A stretch of 64,000 nt of DNA from Streptomyces sp. NBC_01232 (GTDB taxonomy: Bacteria; Actinomycetota; Actinomycetes; Streptomycetales; Streptomycetaceae): positions 372,001-436,000 of the forward strand of contig NZ_CP108518.1 in NCBI RefSeq assembly GCF_035989885.1, given 5' to 3'. Within the stretch, counting starts at the first letter, position 1. Every line of letters starts with the position of its first letter. Below the pieces are notes generated by a model. It was given only the letters and a program-made list of their open reading frames with translations, was not told the DNA's origin and searched no databases. The position numbers and the translations under genes are program-made. This document shows, piece after piece, positions 8,100 to 15,844 of this stretch.

Positions 8100-8123
8100 C
8101 CACCCGGGTCCCGACCCGGGTGG
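8100..8123. terminator. Perfect hairpin or palindrome
   Basis: CCACCCGGGT (8100-8109) and ACCCGGGTGG (8114-8123) flank a CCCG loop. It lies downstream of the minus-strand remnant at 8280-8384 and about 150 bases upstream of the secreted-protein gene, so it may be the old terminator of the lost gene. The next 50 bases repeat GGCTCCGACCCGG-like units three times. Confidence 0.45.
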
Positions 8124-8279
8124 CCGCCCGGCTCCGACCCGGCTCTGCCCCGGCTCCGACCCGGTTCCGACGTGGGAGCTCCACGGCCGGCCCCGTCCGG
8201 CCCCGCGCCTACGGTGACCGCCGCGGCGCAGCGGCGCAGCGGCCGGGTCCGTGGGGCCGGTGGCGCTGGCGGGCCCGGC

Positions 8280-8384
8280 GCGTTCGATCAGGGCGACCTG
8301 GGCTTGTGGTGGCAGGGCGCGGCCGTGGGCGAAGGCGGCCGCGAAGGCCTCCTCCCCCAGCGCCTCGCGGAGGCGGGCCTCCGC
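8280..8384 (-). pseudogene. C-terminal fragment resembling a LuxR/AfsR-type ATPase regulator
   Basis: Minus-strand codons from 8384 read AEARLREALGEEAFAAAFAH, followed by GRALPPQAQVALIERA. This is the usual last helix pair of large LuxR-type or SARP/AfsR-type regulators (E-A-L-G-x-x-x-F-x-x-A-x-x-x-G-x-A-L). Nothing upstream belongs to such a protein; instead a piece of an oxidoreductase gene abuts it. The frame then runs on without a proper stop into repeats. Family is inferred from this short motif only. Confidence 0.45.
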
Positions 8385-8385
8385 C

Positions 8386-8520
8386 GCCCACCGCCCCGGC
8401 CGCGGCGGAGACGAAGACGACGTCGCCCTCCCTGACCGGCGCGGTACGGGTGAGCGCTGCGTACGCGGTCAGGACCGTGGTGCCCAGCATGCCGAGGCAG
8501 TCGGACGGCGAGGCGCATCG
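8386..8520 (-). pseudogene. Inverted middle segment of an MDR oxidoreductase gene
   Basis: Minus-strand codons read LGMLGTTVLTAYAALTRTAP, then VREGDVVFVSAAAGAVG, the stretch just before and including the nucleotide-binding AAxGxVG of NADPH-dependent zinc-free oxidoreductases (CurA/leukotriene B4 dehydrogenase-like). In an intact gene the next residues would be those now found on the plus strand from 8517. The segment is therefore inverted with respect to the rest of the same gene. The first about 110 residues of the protein are missing. Confidence 0.65.
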
Positions 8521-9095
8521 CCGGTCGGTTGGCACGGCAGTTGGGCGCGTCGCGGGTCGTCGGCTCGGCCGGCGGCTCCCACAAGACGAAGAAGCTGCTG
8601 GACGTGTTCGGCTACGACGCGGCCGTCGACCACCGCCTGGGCGATCTGCCGGGTCAGCTCGCCCAGGCCGCCCCCGAGGGCATCGACGTCTACCTCGACG
8701 CCGTCGGCGGCGACCACCGGGCCGCCATCGGAGCGATCCGCCCCGGCGGGCGGATCGCGATGGTCGGTGCGATCAGCGGCTACAACGCCACGCGGCCCGC
8801 CCCGGGGCCCGACAACCTCTTCCGGGCCGCGGCCCGCGAGGTGACCCTGCGCGGCATGCTGGTCTCCAGCCACTTCGACCTGTTCCCGGAGTGGATCGGC
8901 ACGGCGGCCGCCCGGCTCGCCGACGGCACCCTTCGTACGGAGGAGACCGTCACCGACGGGATCGAGCGCGCGGCCGAGGCCCTCCTCGGGGTGCTCAGCG
9001 GCGCCGACACCGGCAAGATGCTGGTCCGTCCGGGCGCGGAACACGGAGCGCCGAAGGCAGCGCGGACGGGACCCGAAGCGGGTCAGCGAGCGTGA
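8517..9095 (+). pseudogene. C-terminal half of an NADPH-dependent MDR oxidoreductase
   Basis: From codon 8517 the plus frame reads IAGRLARQLGASRVVGSAGG, then KTKKLLDVFGYDAAVDHR and GIDVYLDAVGGDHRAAIGAI, the second half of the nucleotide-binding domain of CurA-type reductases, and ends in GADTGKMLVRPG like intact members. It starts exactly where the inverted fragment at 8386-8520 leaves off. The reading frame is intact, so a shortened protein might be made from TTG 8529, but it lacks the substrate domain and the glycine motif. Its end overlaps the end of the opposing phosphatase gene by 13 bases. Confidence 0.7.
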
Positions 9096-11269
9096 GGACC
9101 CGGCGGATCCGAGGCGGCGTCGGGCCCGTCGGTGCGCAGCAGCAGGAGGGCGATGTCATCGGTGCGGGGAGCGTCGCGGTGGGCGTGCTCGATGAGTTCG
9201 TCCGCCAGCTCGGCGAGCGGGCGGCTCCCGGGGGCGTCGGTGACGAGGGCCGCGACCGCCCCGATGGCCTCCTCGATGTCCCGGCCCGGAGCTTCGACGA
9301 GCCCGTCGGTGTAGAGGGCGAGGAGGTCGCCGGGGCCGAAGGGGATCTCGACGGCGGTGTACGAGGCCTCGGGGTCGATGCCGAGGAGCAGGCCGGCGGG
9401 CAGGTCCAGCATTCCGGCCGTCCCGCCGGGGTGGCGCAGCAGGGGCGGCGGGTGGCCGGCGGAGGCCAGGCGGGCGGTGCGGCCGGCGAGGTCGATGTGG
9501 ATGTACAGGCAGCTGGTGAACAGTCCCTGTTCCAGGTCGGTCACGAGCCGGTTGGTACGCGAGAGGACCTGTTCCGGGGGTGCGCCGGCACCGGCGTGGA
9601 CGGCGGTGCGGACCTGGCCCATGAGAGCGGCGGCGTTCACGTTGTGGCCCTGTACGTCGCCGATGGCCGCCGCGACGGTGGTGTCGTCGATGCGGATGAG
9701 GTCGTAGAAGTCGCCGCCGATGTCGAGGCCGTACGCGGCCGGCAGGTAGCGGGCGGCCACTTCGAGGCGGGGGACGCGGGGCAGGGTGTGGGGCAGGAGG
9801 CCGGTCTGCAGACTGCGGGCGAGCTGGTGGGTGGCGTCGTAGAGGCGGGCCCGGTCCAGCGCCTGCGCGATGAGACCGGCGATCGAGGTCAGGACGGCGC
9901 GCTCACCGGGGGCGAAGGTGCGGGGGTGGCCGTAGGCGAGGACGAGGGAGCCGATGGGCCGCTTGGACGCGATCAGGGGCAGGAAGGCCCAGGCCGCCAT
10001 GCCCTCCTCGATGGCCGCGTCCGGGTGGGCGGCCAGGAGCTCGCTCACCTCGCCGAAGAACAGGGGGGTGGCGGTGCGCAGGATCTTGGTGATGGCGGTG
10101 TCGGCCGAGACGGGGGTTCCGTCCAGGGCCGCCAGGTGTGCGGCGGAGTACCCGCGGTGTCCGACGATCCGCACCCGCCCGTCCTGCTCGGCCAGGAGGG
10201 CCAGGGCGTGCGCTCCCAGCGACGGCACGATCTGGTCCGCGGCCTTCTCCACGACGTCCTGCGCGTGGGCGGCCTCGGTGAGGGTGGCGGCCAGCAGCAT
10301 GAGCGGGTAGAGCGCGGTGGCCCGGCTGGGCGCGGTGTCCTCGGGAGCCGCATCGGGGAAGAACTCCGGCGGGCCGGCCCGGTCACTCCCCGTGGTGATG
10401 CGGACACTGATTCCCGTGTTGTCCGGGTAGAGGTCGAAGCACAGCTGCTGCCCGGTGGGGCGTCCTGCGGTGAAACTCCGCGGCAGCCGGCTCATCGCCG
10501 CGGCCCGGTAGTGGTTCTCGATGGTGGGGGTGTCCATCCAGGGAAGGGCCTCCCACGGCAGGGCTCCGAGCAGGCTGGATACGGGCGCACCGAGCAGGTC
10601 GGCCGCCTCGGGGGTGATGAAGGTGATGGTGCCGTTCAGGTCGAGTGCGCAGTTGCCGCCGGGGAGGCGCCGGACGAAGGCCTTGGTGGCCGCGGCCTCG
10701 GCCGGGCCGGGTGTGGGGGGCGGGAGCGGTCGCAGGACGACCGGATGCGGCGCCGGCCGCAGCGGCAGGCCTTCGCCGGCGGCCCGGAGCAGGATGCGCG
10801 TGAGCTGGCTGCGGGCCGATTCCAGGGCCCGGCGCTCCCGGTGGTCGAGGTCGGGTCCGTGCGAGCCCGGCCACAGGAACACCAGCCCGGCCCCCGTCGG
10901 CTCCGGGGCCCTGTCGCCGGAATCCGCGCTCAGCGGTACCGCGGCGAGCGCGAAGTCGTACGGGAGGACGAGGCCCAGGCGCGGGTAGTGGCGGGCCGTG
11001 TCCTCCTGGCCACCGAGCCAGACCAGCCGGCCGTCGCGGACGGCGTCTGCCACCGGGATGGGGTCGTCCAGGCCGACACGGGACCAGGGCGCGGCGAACT
11101 CGCGGGAGAGTCCTGAGGTCAGGGCCAGGTGCAGCACGCGGCGGACGGGGTCGGGGTCCGGCAGGTAGAGCATGCCGATGGACGCTCCCGCGTCTGCGCA
11201 GCCCCCGACCAGTGTCTCTCTCAGCGCTCGCCGGTCGGCCTTCTGATCGCGCCGCGGAACCTTTCGCAC
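9083..11269 (-). CDS. PP2C/SpoIIE-type serine phosphatase with GAF and PAS sensor domains
   Basis: About 728 residues. Order: an N-terminal GAF-like region (about 10-175), a PAS domain (about 200-290, GGNCALDLNGTITFITPEAA), a GAF domain (about 330-480, VVEKAADQIVPSLGAHALAL), and a SpoIIE phosphatase domain to the end (LQTGLLPHTLP, VAARYLPAAYGLDIGGDFYD, SAGHPPPLL, ALYTDGLVE). The metal-binding Asp residues (DIGGDFYD, YTDGLVE, RTDDIALL) are present. Such enzymes dephosphorylate STAS anti-sigma antagonists and so release stress sigma factors; the STAS gene at 50861 is a possible target (inference). GTG 11269 is chosen after a G-run ten bases upstream; the exact start is uncertain. Confidence 0.88.
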   Translation of the reverse strand: MRKVPRRDQKADRRALRETLVGGCADAGASIGMLYLPDPDPVRRVLHLALTSGLSREFAAPWSRVGLDDPIPVADAVRDGRLVWLGGQEDTARHYPRLGLVLPYDFALAAVPLSADSGDRAPEPTGAGLVFLWPGSHGPDLDHRERRALESARSQLTRILLRAAGEGLPLRPAPHPVVLRPLPPPTPGPAEAAATKAFVRRLPGGNCALDLNGTITFITPEAADLLGAPVSSLLGALPWEALPWMDTPTIENHYRAAAMSRLPRSFTAGRPTGQQLCFDLYPDNTGISVRITTGSDRAGPPEFFPDAAPEDTAPSRATALYPLMLLAATLTEAAHAQDVVEKAADQIVPSLGAHALALLAEQDGRVRIVGHRGYSAAHLAALDGTPVSADTAITKILRTATPLFFGEVSELLAAHPDAAIEEGMAAWAFLPLIASKRPIGSLVLAYGHPRTFAPGERAVLTSIAGLIAQALDRARLYDATHQLARSLQTGLLPHTLPRVPRLEVAARYLPAAYGLDIGGDFYDLIRIDDTTVAAAIGDVQGHNVNAAALMGQVRTAVHAGAGAPPEQVLSRTNRLVTDLEQGLFTSCLYIHIDLAGRTARLASAGHPPPLLRHPGGTAGMLDLPAGLLLGIDPEASYTAVEIPFGPGDLLALYTDGLVEAPGRDIEEAIGAVAALVTDAPGSRPLAELADELIEHAHRDAPRTDDIALLLLRTDGPDAASDPPGPHAR

Positions 11270-11340
11270 GTCACCATCGTCCCCCCATACCCTCCCCCGC
11301 GTCGGTTCCCGCCCGTCCCGGCGAGCCCACGGCATCCGCT

Positions 11341-11413
11341 GGGAGCCGACGGACGCCGGTGGGGCCCACGGGGAGCCGACGGACGCCGGTGGGGCCCACG
11401 GGGAGCCGACGGA
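11341..11413. repeat. 30-base tandem repeat, about 2.4 copies
   Basis: Two identical 30-base units (11341-11370 and 11371-11400, beginning GGGAGCCGACGGACGCCGGT) and a partial third, in the gap between the phosphatase start and the YjbR gene end. Without spacers it is not CRISPR-like. It lies in the phosphatase's upstream region and could affect its expression. Confidence 0.85.
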
Positions 11414-11506
11414 GCGTCTTGTGTCGTCGCGAGCCGCGAGAGCCCTCGAGAGCCGCCAGAGGCCGACGCAAGGCCGCAGGAGGCCGACGCGAGGCCGGCC
11501 GCGGCG

Positions 11507-11878
11507 TCACCCCGGGCCCGCGGGCAGGTCCGGCGACGCGAGCTCGGGGTGGACCTGGAGCAGCCGGGGCGGAGCGGCCTGGCGCCAGGAGTCGACGACG
11601 ATCGCACGGAGCTCGTCGATGTCGTCGAGCGCCGCCAGGCGCGCCCGCACCCAGGCGAACGACGCCTCGTGGTCCGCGACCCAGAACTTCCCGGGCTCGG
11701 CCCGGACCAGCTCGTCGCGCTCCTCCTTCGGGCAGCGGACGGCCAACGAGGTCTCGTCGTCGGGCAGGGTCAGGAACATCTTCCCGGCGACCCGGAAGGT
11801 GGGCATGGCCCAGGCTTCCTTCTCGGTCGTCTCCGGGAGGGCGAGGGCGATTTCACGGGCTTCGTCGGACGTGCTCAC
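11507..11878 (-). CDS. MmcQ/YjbR family DNA-binding-like protein
   Basis: About 123 residues of the MmcQ/YjbR (CyaY-like fold) family: STSDEAREIALALPETTEK at the start, then AWAMPTFRVAGKMFLTL, and EPGKFWVADHEASFAWVRAR in the second half, all family landmarks. Members are small cytoplasmic proteins once called DNA-binding, without proven role. GTG 11878 fits the usual family length; an in-frame ATG at 11908 has a better ribosome site (GAGG four bases upstream) and would add ten residues. Divergent from the DUF4139 gene. Confidence 0.85.
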   Translation of the reverse strand: MSTSDEAREIALALPETTEKEAWAMPTFRVAGKMFLTLPDDETSLAVRCPKEERDELVRAEPGKFWVADHEASFAWVRARLAALDDIDELRAIVVDSWRQAAPPRLLQVHPELASPDLPAGPG

Positions 11879-11982
11879 GCCCCTGACCGTACGACAGGCC
11901 ACTGACATCCGGCCTCGACACCTCGCGCACGCCGCTCGGGCGTAGGCTTCGACCGGAACGAACTCAGCAGGGGGCGGAGTAC

Positions 11983-14118
11983 ATGACGGTGGATCCGGCA
12001 CAGAGGTGGAACTCGACCCTCGATTCGGTCGTGGTGTACGCGCAGGGCGCCCTCTGCCGCCGTCTGGTCAGGGGCATTGTGCCGCCGGACGGGCGGGTGC
12101 GCGTCACGGGCCTGCCCCGCTCGCTGGACCCGGGCTCGCTGCGGGCCGCCGTGCTCGGCGCCTCCGGGGTACGCGTCACCGAGGCACGGGTGGAGGTCGA
12201 GGCCGGGACGCCCGGCACCGGCTCGCCCGACGCACTGCGACGTGAGGCCCTGCGCCTGCGGGACGCGCACGCGGCGGCGCAGGGCCGCCGGGACCGGCAG
12301 CTGGGCCTGATCGAGGAGGTCAGGGCCCTGCACCCGGTGCCGCCGGTCCGCAACCCAGAGGACCCGCACCGCCGCACCGCGGTCGATGCCTGGCTGGAGC
12401 TCGCCGACTTCGTCGACGGCCGGCTGGCGGCACTGCACGCCCGCCTCGTCGAGCTGGAGGAGGCGCTGCGCGACGCCGAGCACGAACTGGGCATCGCCGT
12501 CGACCGGCTCGCCCGCGCCTCCACCGACGCGCCGTCGGCGCACGTGGAGACCACGGTCTCCGCCCTCCTGACGCTGGACGGCGCCGGTGCCGCGGAGGGT
12601 GACGGGGAAGTCGAACTGGAGCTGGAGTACGGGGTTCCGGGCGCCGTCTGGGTGCCGGCCTACCGGCTCACGCACCGTCAGGGGGACGGCGACGGCCGCC
12701 TGGTGCTGCGTGCCTCGGTCGCCCAGCGCACCGGTGAGGACTGGACCGGCGTGCGGATCGCCCTGGCCACCGCCGACCTGCGGCGCCGCACCGACCTGCC
12801 GAAGCTGCGCTCGGTGCGCGTCGGACGCCGTCAGCCCGCCCCCGCGCCGTCCGGCTGGCGCGAGCCACCGGCGGGTCTGGGCGACCTGTTCACCGGGTAC
12901 GAGGCGGCCGGCCGCCGCCGCCAGGTCCCGACTGCCGTGCCCGCGGGGCTCAGGGTCGGCTCGGCAGCCGGTCCCGTACCGCCACCGCCGCCGCCCGCTC
13001 CTGCGCCCGCCCTCGCACCTCCGTCGATGCCCTCCGCGGCTCCGGCACCGCAGGCCTACGGCGCCCTGCCGGTGCCCGGCGGCGCGTACGGCGCGCCCCC
13101 GCAGGGGTTCGGCGGCGCGCTGCCCGACTTCCCTCAGCCGGCACCCGCGCCGCCCGCGCCCCCACGGTCCGCCGCCCGGCAGCGGGGCGGCCCGGGGGCC
13201 CCCGCGGGGCCCCCGGCCCCCAAGGCGCCCGCCGCCCCCGGCCGGGCCGCGCCGCCTGCGGTACCGGAACCGGCCGCCGGACCGCCGCAGCCGAGCGGCG
13301 CCGAGCTCGACTACGCCGGCCTCGTCCTGTCCGGGCCCGAGGAGCCGGGCGGTCGCAGGGGCCGCCTGTTCCCCGGCTCCCCCGTGGACCCGGCGGCGGC
13401 CGAACACCGCCGCCGCGCCGAGGCCGTGGGCTCACTGCCCCTGCCCGGGCACGCCGTGCGCCCCCGAGAGTCGGCGGGCTCCTTCGACCACCGTTTCGAT
13501 GCGGCCGCCCGCGCCGACATTCCGTCGGACGGCACCTGGCACACCGTCACCGTCGGCGAGATCCCGGTCGGTCTGCGCACCGAGTACGTCTGTGTGCCGT
13601 CCGTGGAACAGACCGTGTACGCGACGCTGGTGCTCTCGAACGCCACCGGTCAGGCACTGCTGGCCGGCCCGGTGGAGGTCACCGTCGACGACGACTTCCT
13701 GCTGACGGCCGCCCTGCCCACGCTCGCACCCGGCGGGGTCCGCCGGGTGGGCCTCGGGCCCGCCGAGGGCATCCGGGTCACCCGTCGTACGAACCTGCGC
13801 GAGTCGACCTCGGGCCTGCGCAACAACACCACCGTGCTCGACCACCACGTCCACGTGGAGCTGGCCAACCGGCTCGCGGCGCCCGTCACCGTGGAGGTCC
13901 ACGAGCGCGTGCCCGTCACCTCCGATCCGGACGTCCGGATCGAGGAACGCGCAGCCTGGACGGCCCCCGAGGTGGGCGAGGGGCCGGAACACCATGTCTC
14001 CGGCACCCGCATCTGGCGGGTGGACCTGCCCGCCGGCGCCACCACCGCCCTCGACGGCGGCTACGAGATCCGCATCCCGGCCGGCAAGGCCCTGGTCGGC
14101 GGCAACCGCAGGAGCTGA
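11983..14118 (+). CDS. DUF4139 domain protein with proline-rich insert
   Basis: 711 residues. The N-terminus (about 8-110) is a DUF4140-type domain (LDSVVVYAQGALCRRLVRG), followed by an Ala/Arg/Glu coiled-coil (about 110-185) and the DUF4139 beta-rich domain starting near 210 (VELELEYGVPGAVWVPAYRL, QRTGEDWTGVRIALATADL). DUF4139 is interrupted at about 325-460 by a long Pro/Ala/Gly stretch, then resumes (TEYVCVPSVEQTVYATLVLS, LAGPVEVTVDDDFLL). No signal peptide, so probably cytoplasmic. Family members (some called mucoidy inhibitor MuiA) have no established activity. The next gene, seven bases on, encodes a related protein. Confidence 0.85.
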   Translation: MTVDPAQRWNSTLDSVVVYAQGALCRRLVRGIVPPDGRVRVTGLPRSLDPGSLRAAVLGASGVRVTEARVEVEAGTPGTGSPDALRREALRLRDAHAAAQGRRDRQLGLIEEVRALHPVPPVRNPEDPHRRTAVDAWLELADFVDGRLAALHARLVELEEALRDAEHELGIAVDRLARASTDAPSAHVETTVSALLTLDGAGAAEGDGEVELELEYGVPGAVWVPAYRLTHRQGDGDGRLVLRASVAQRTGEDWTGVRIALATADLRRRTDLPKLRSVRVGRRQPAPAPSGWREPPAGLGDLFTGYEAAGRRRQVPTAVPAGLRVGSAAGPVPPPPPPAPAPALAPPSMPSAAPAPQAYGALPVPGGAYGAPPQGFGGALPDFPQPAPAPPAPPRSAARQRGGPGAPAGPPAPKAPAAPGRAAPPAVPEPAAGPPQPSGAELDYAGLVLSGPEEPGGRRGRLFPGSPVDPAAAEHRRRAEAVGSLPLPGHAVRPRESAGSFDHRFDAAARADIPSDGTWHTVTVGEIPVGLRTEYVCVPSVEQTVYATLVLSNATGQALLAGPVEVTVDDDFLLTAALPTLAPGGVRRVGLGPAEGIRVTRRTNLRESTSGLRNNTTVLDHHVHVELANRLAAPVTVEVHERVPVTSDPDVRIEERAAWTAPEVGEGPEHHVSGTRIWRVDLPAGATTALDGGYEIRIPAGKALVGGNRRS

Positions 14119-14125
14119 CACCACC

Positions 14126-15691
14126 ATGCCCACGGCCCCGAAGCCGATCGCCCTTCCCGTCACCGCCGTCACCTGTCTGGAGGACCGCGCCCACATCGAG
14201 CGCGCGCTCGTCCTGGACCTGGGGGCGGGGGTCCAGCGGCTGCGTCTCGGACCGGTCAGCGCGCTGGCGGTCGACCGTACGCTCCACGCCGAGCTGACCG
14301 CCGATCACCCGGCCACCGTGCTCGACGCACGGATCGTCCGCAGCTGGGAGCCGCGCGGACCGCGGCCGTCCGCCGACGACGACTCCGTCCTGCGGCACCG
14401 TGTGCACACCCTCGAGGAGGAGCAGGTCGCCCTGGGCCGGCGCCGCGACCGGCTGCACGTCCGCCTCGACGTCCTCGGCCGCCTCGCCGCGGATCTGCTG
14501 CGGGAGATCGGCGAAGGCGCCGGTTCCGGGGAGGCCGACGGCCCGCGGTGGGGCCGCGAACTGGACCGCGTGGACAGCGAGCGCGACACGTACGGTGAGG
14601 AACTGCGCACCGTGAACGCGCGCTTGGCCGCCCTCGCCCTCGAACTCGGCGAGACCCGGCGGGCCATGGACCTCTCCGAGTCGGAACCCGCCGAACTGGT
14701 GGGGCACATCGAGCTGACCGTGGACAGCACAGCCTCCGGTCCGGTCCGCCTGCGCCTGAGCCACCTCGTGCCGTGTGCACTGTGGCGACCCGCCTACCGG
14801 GCCGTGCTCGACGGGGACGCGCTGACGCTGGAGACCGACGCGATGGTCTGGCAGCGCACCGGCGAGGACTGGTCCGACGTACGGCTGACCCTGTCGACGG
14901 CCCGGTCGGCACTGGCCACCGATCCACCGCGGCTGGGCGAGGACCGCCTCACGCTGGGCGACCGCACCCCGGCGGAGCGCCGTACGGTCGATGTCGAGCT
15001 GCGCGAGGAGGAGATCGCGGATCTCGGCCCGACGGCCGCCGTACTGGGCCTGCCGGGGGTGGACGACGGCGGCGAGGCGCGGGTGCTGCACTCCCCCGTA
15101 CCGGTCTCCGTGCGCGGGGACGGCCGCGCCCACCGGGTGCCGCTGTCCGCCTTCACGACCGCCGCGGACCGCGAGTACGCGTGCTCGCCGGAGCTGTCGC
15201 CGCTGGTCACCCAGGTGGTGTCCTTCGACAACCGGTCCGGCCACGCGCTGCTCGCCGGCCCCGTGGACCTGGTCCGCGGCAGCGGATTCGGCGGACGCGG
15301 CACGCTGGACTTCGTCGCCCCGGGCGCACGGGTCGAGCTCGCCTTCGGCAGTTGCGACGACCACAGGGTGGTCCGCCACGCCGAGGAGTCCCGCGACACG
15401 GCAGGGTTCACCCAGCGGACCGTGGTCACCCGGACGGTGAGGCTTCACCTGTCCCGGTTCTCAGCCCCCGGGGACGAGGGCGACCGGGTGGTCGTCCTCC
15501 GGGAGCGGATCCCGGTCTCCGAGGTCTCGGCGGTGGAGGTGCGCCTGCGCACGGAGGCCTGCTCGCCGGCGCCGGCCGCCGTCGACGCCGAGGGCATCGC
15601 CCGCTGGGACGTCACGCTCCCCCCGGGCGGCCACAGGACGGTCACTCTGGTCTACGAGCTGTCGGCGAGCGCCAAGGTCGTCGGACTGTGA
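14126..15691 (+). CDS. Second DUF4139 domain protein
   Basis: 521 residues with the same plan as its neighbour but without the proline-rich insert: an N-terminal domain (TAVTCLEDRAHIERALVLDL), a coiled-coil (about 90-190, EEEQVALGRRRDRLHVRLDV), and DUF4139 (about 200-521; CALWRPAYRAVLDGDALTLE, QRTGEDWSDVRLTLSTARSA, HALLAGPVDLVRG). Starts seven bases after the previous stop, with GGAG 11 bases before ATG 14126; the two are clearly one operon and may form a mixed coiled-coil complex (inference). No signal peptide or membrane segment. Confidence 0.85.
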   Translation: MPTAPKPIALPVTAVTCLEDRAHIERALVLDLGAGVQRLRLGPVSALAVDRTLHAELTADHPATVLDARIVRSWEPRGPRPSADDDSVLRHRVHTLEEEQVALGRRRDRLHVRLDVLGRLAADLLREIGEGAGSGEADGPRWGRELDRVDSERDTYGEELRTVNARLAALALELGETRRAMDLSESEPAELVGHIELTVDSTASGPVRLRLSHLVPCALWRPAYRAVLDGDALTLETDAMVWQRTGEDWSDVRLTLSTARSALATDPPRLGEDRLTLGDRTPAERRTVDVELREEEIADLGPTAAVLGLPGVDDGGEARVLHSPVPVSVRGDGRAHRVPLSAFTTAADREYACSPELSPLVTQVVSFDNRSGHALLAGPVDLVRGSGFGGRGTLDFVAPGARVELAFGSCDDHRVVRHAEESRDTAGFTQRTVVTRTVRLHLSRFSAPGDEGDRVVVLRERIPVSEVSAVEVRLRTEACSPAPAAVDAEGIARWDVTLPPGGHRTVTLVYELSASAKVVGL

Positions 15692-15844
15692 GCGGTCGGG
15701 ACGTGACCGGGCCCCCGGAGACGGTCACCGGCCCGGGGGACCAGGCCGCCCGGTAGCGCACCCGCTGCCTTGAGCGGCGCCGTCGGCCGCGGCCCTGCCG
15801 TGGCCCCGGCCCTGCCGTCGCGCCGGCTCAGGGGTGGCACCGGC

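Noticed and set aside
8087..11116. 1009-codon plus-strand open frame
   Set aside because: Antisense shadow of the SpoIIE-type phosphatase; translation is Arg/Gly/Val-rich without any family motif.
11341..11413. Possible CRISPR
   Set aside because: Units are directly adjacent without spacers and only 2.4 copies exist.
11875..13407. 510-codon minus-strand frame
   Set aside because: Shadow of the first DUF4139 gene; its Gly/Arg-rich translation has no recognisable domain.
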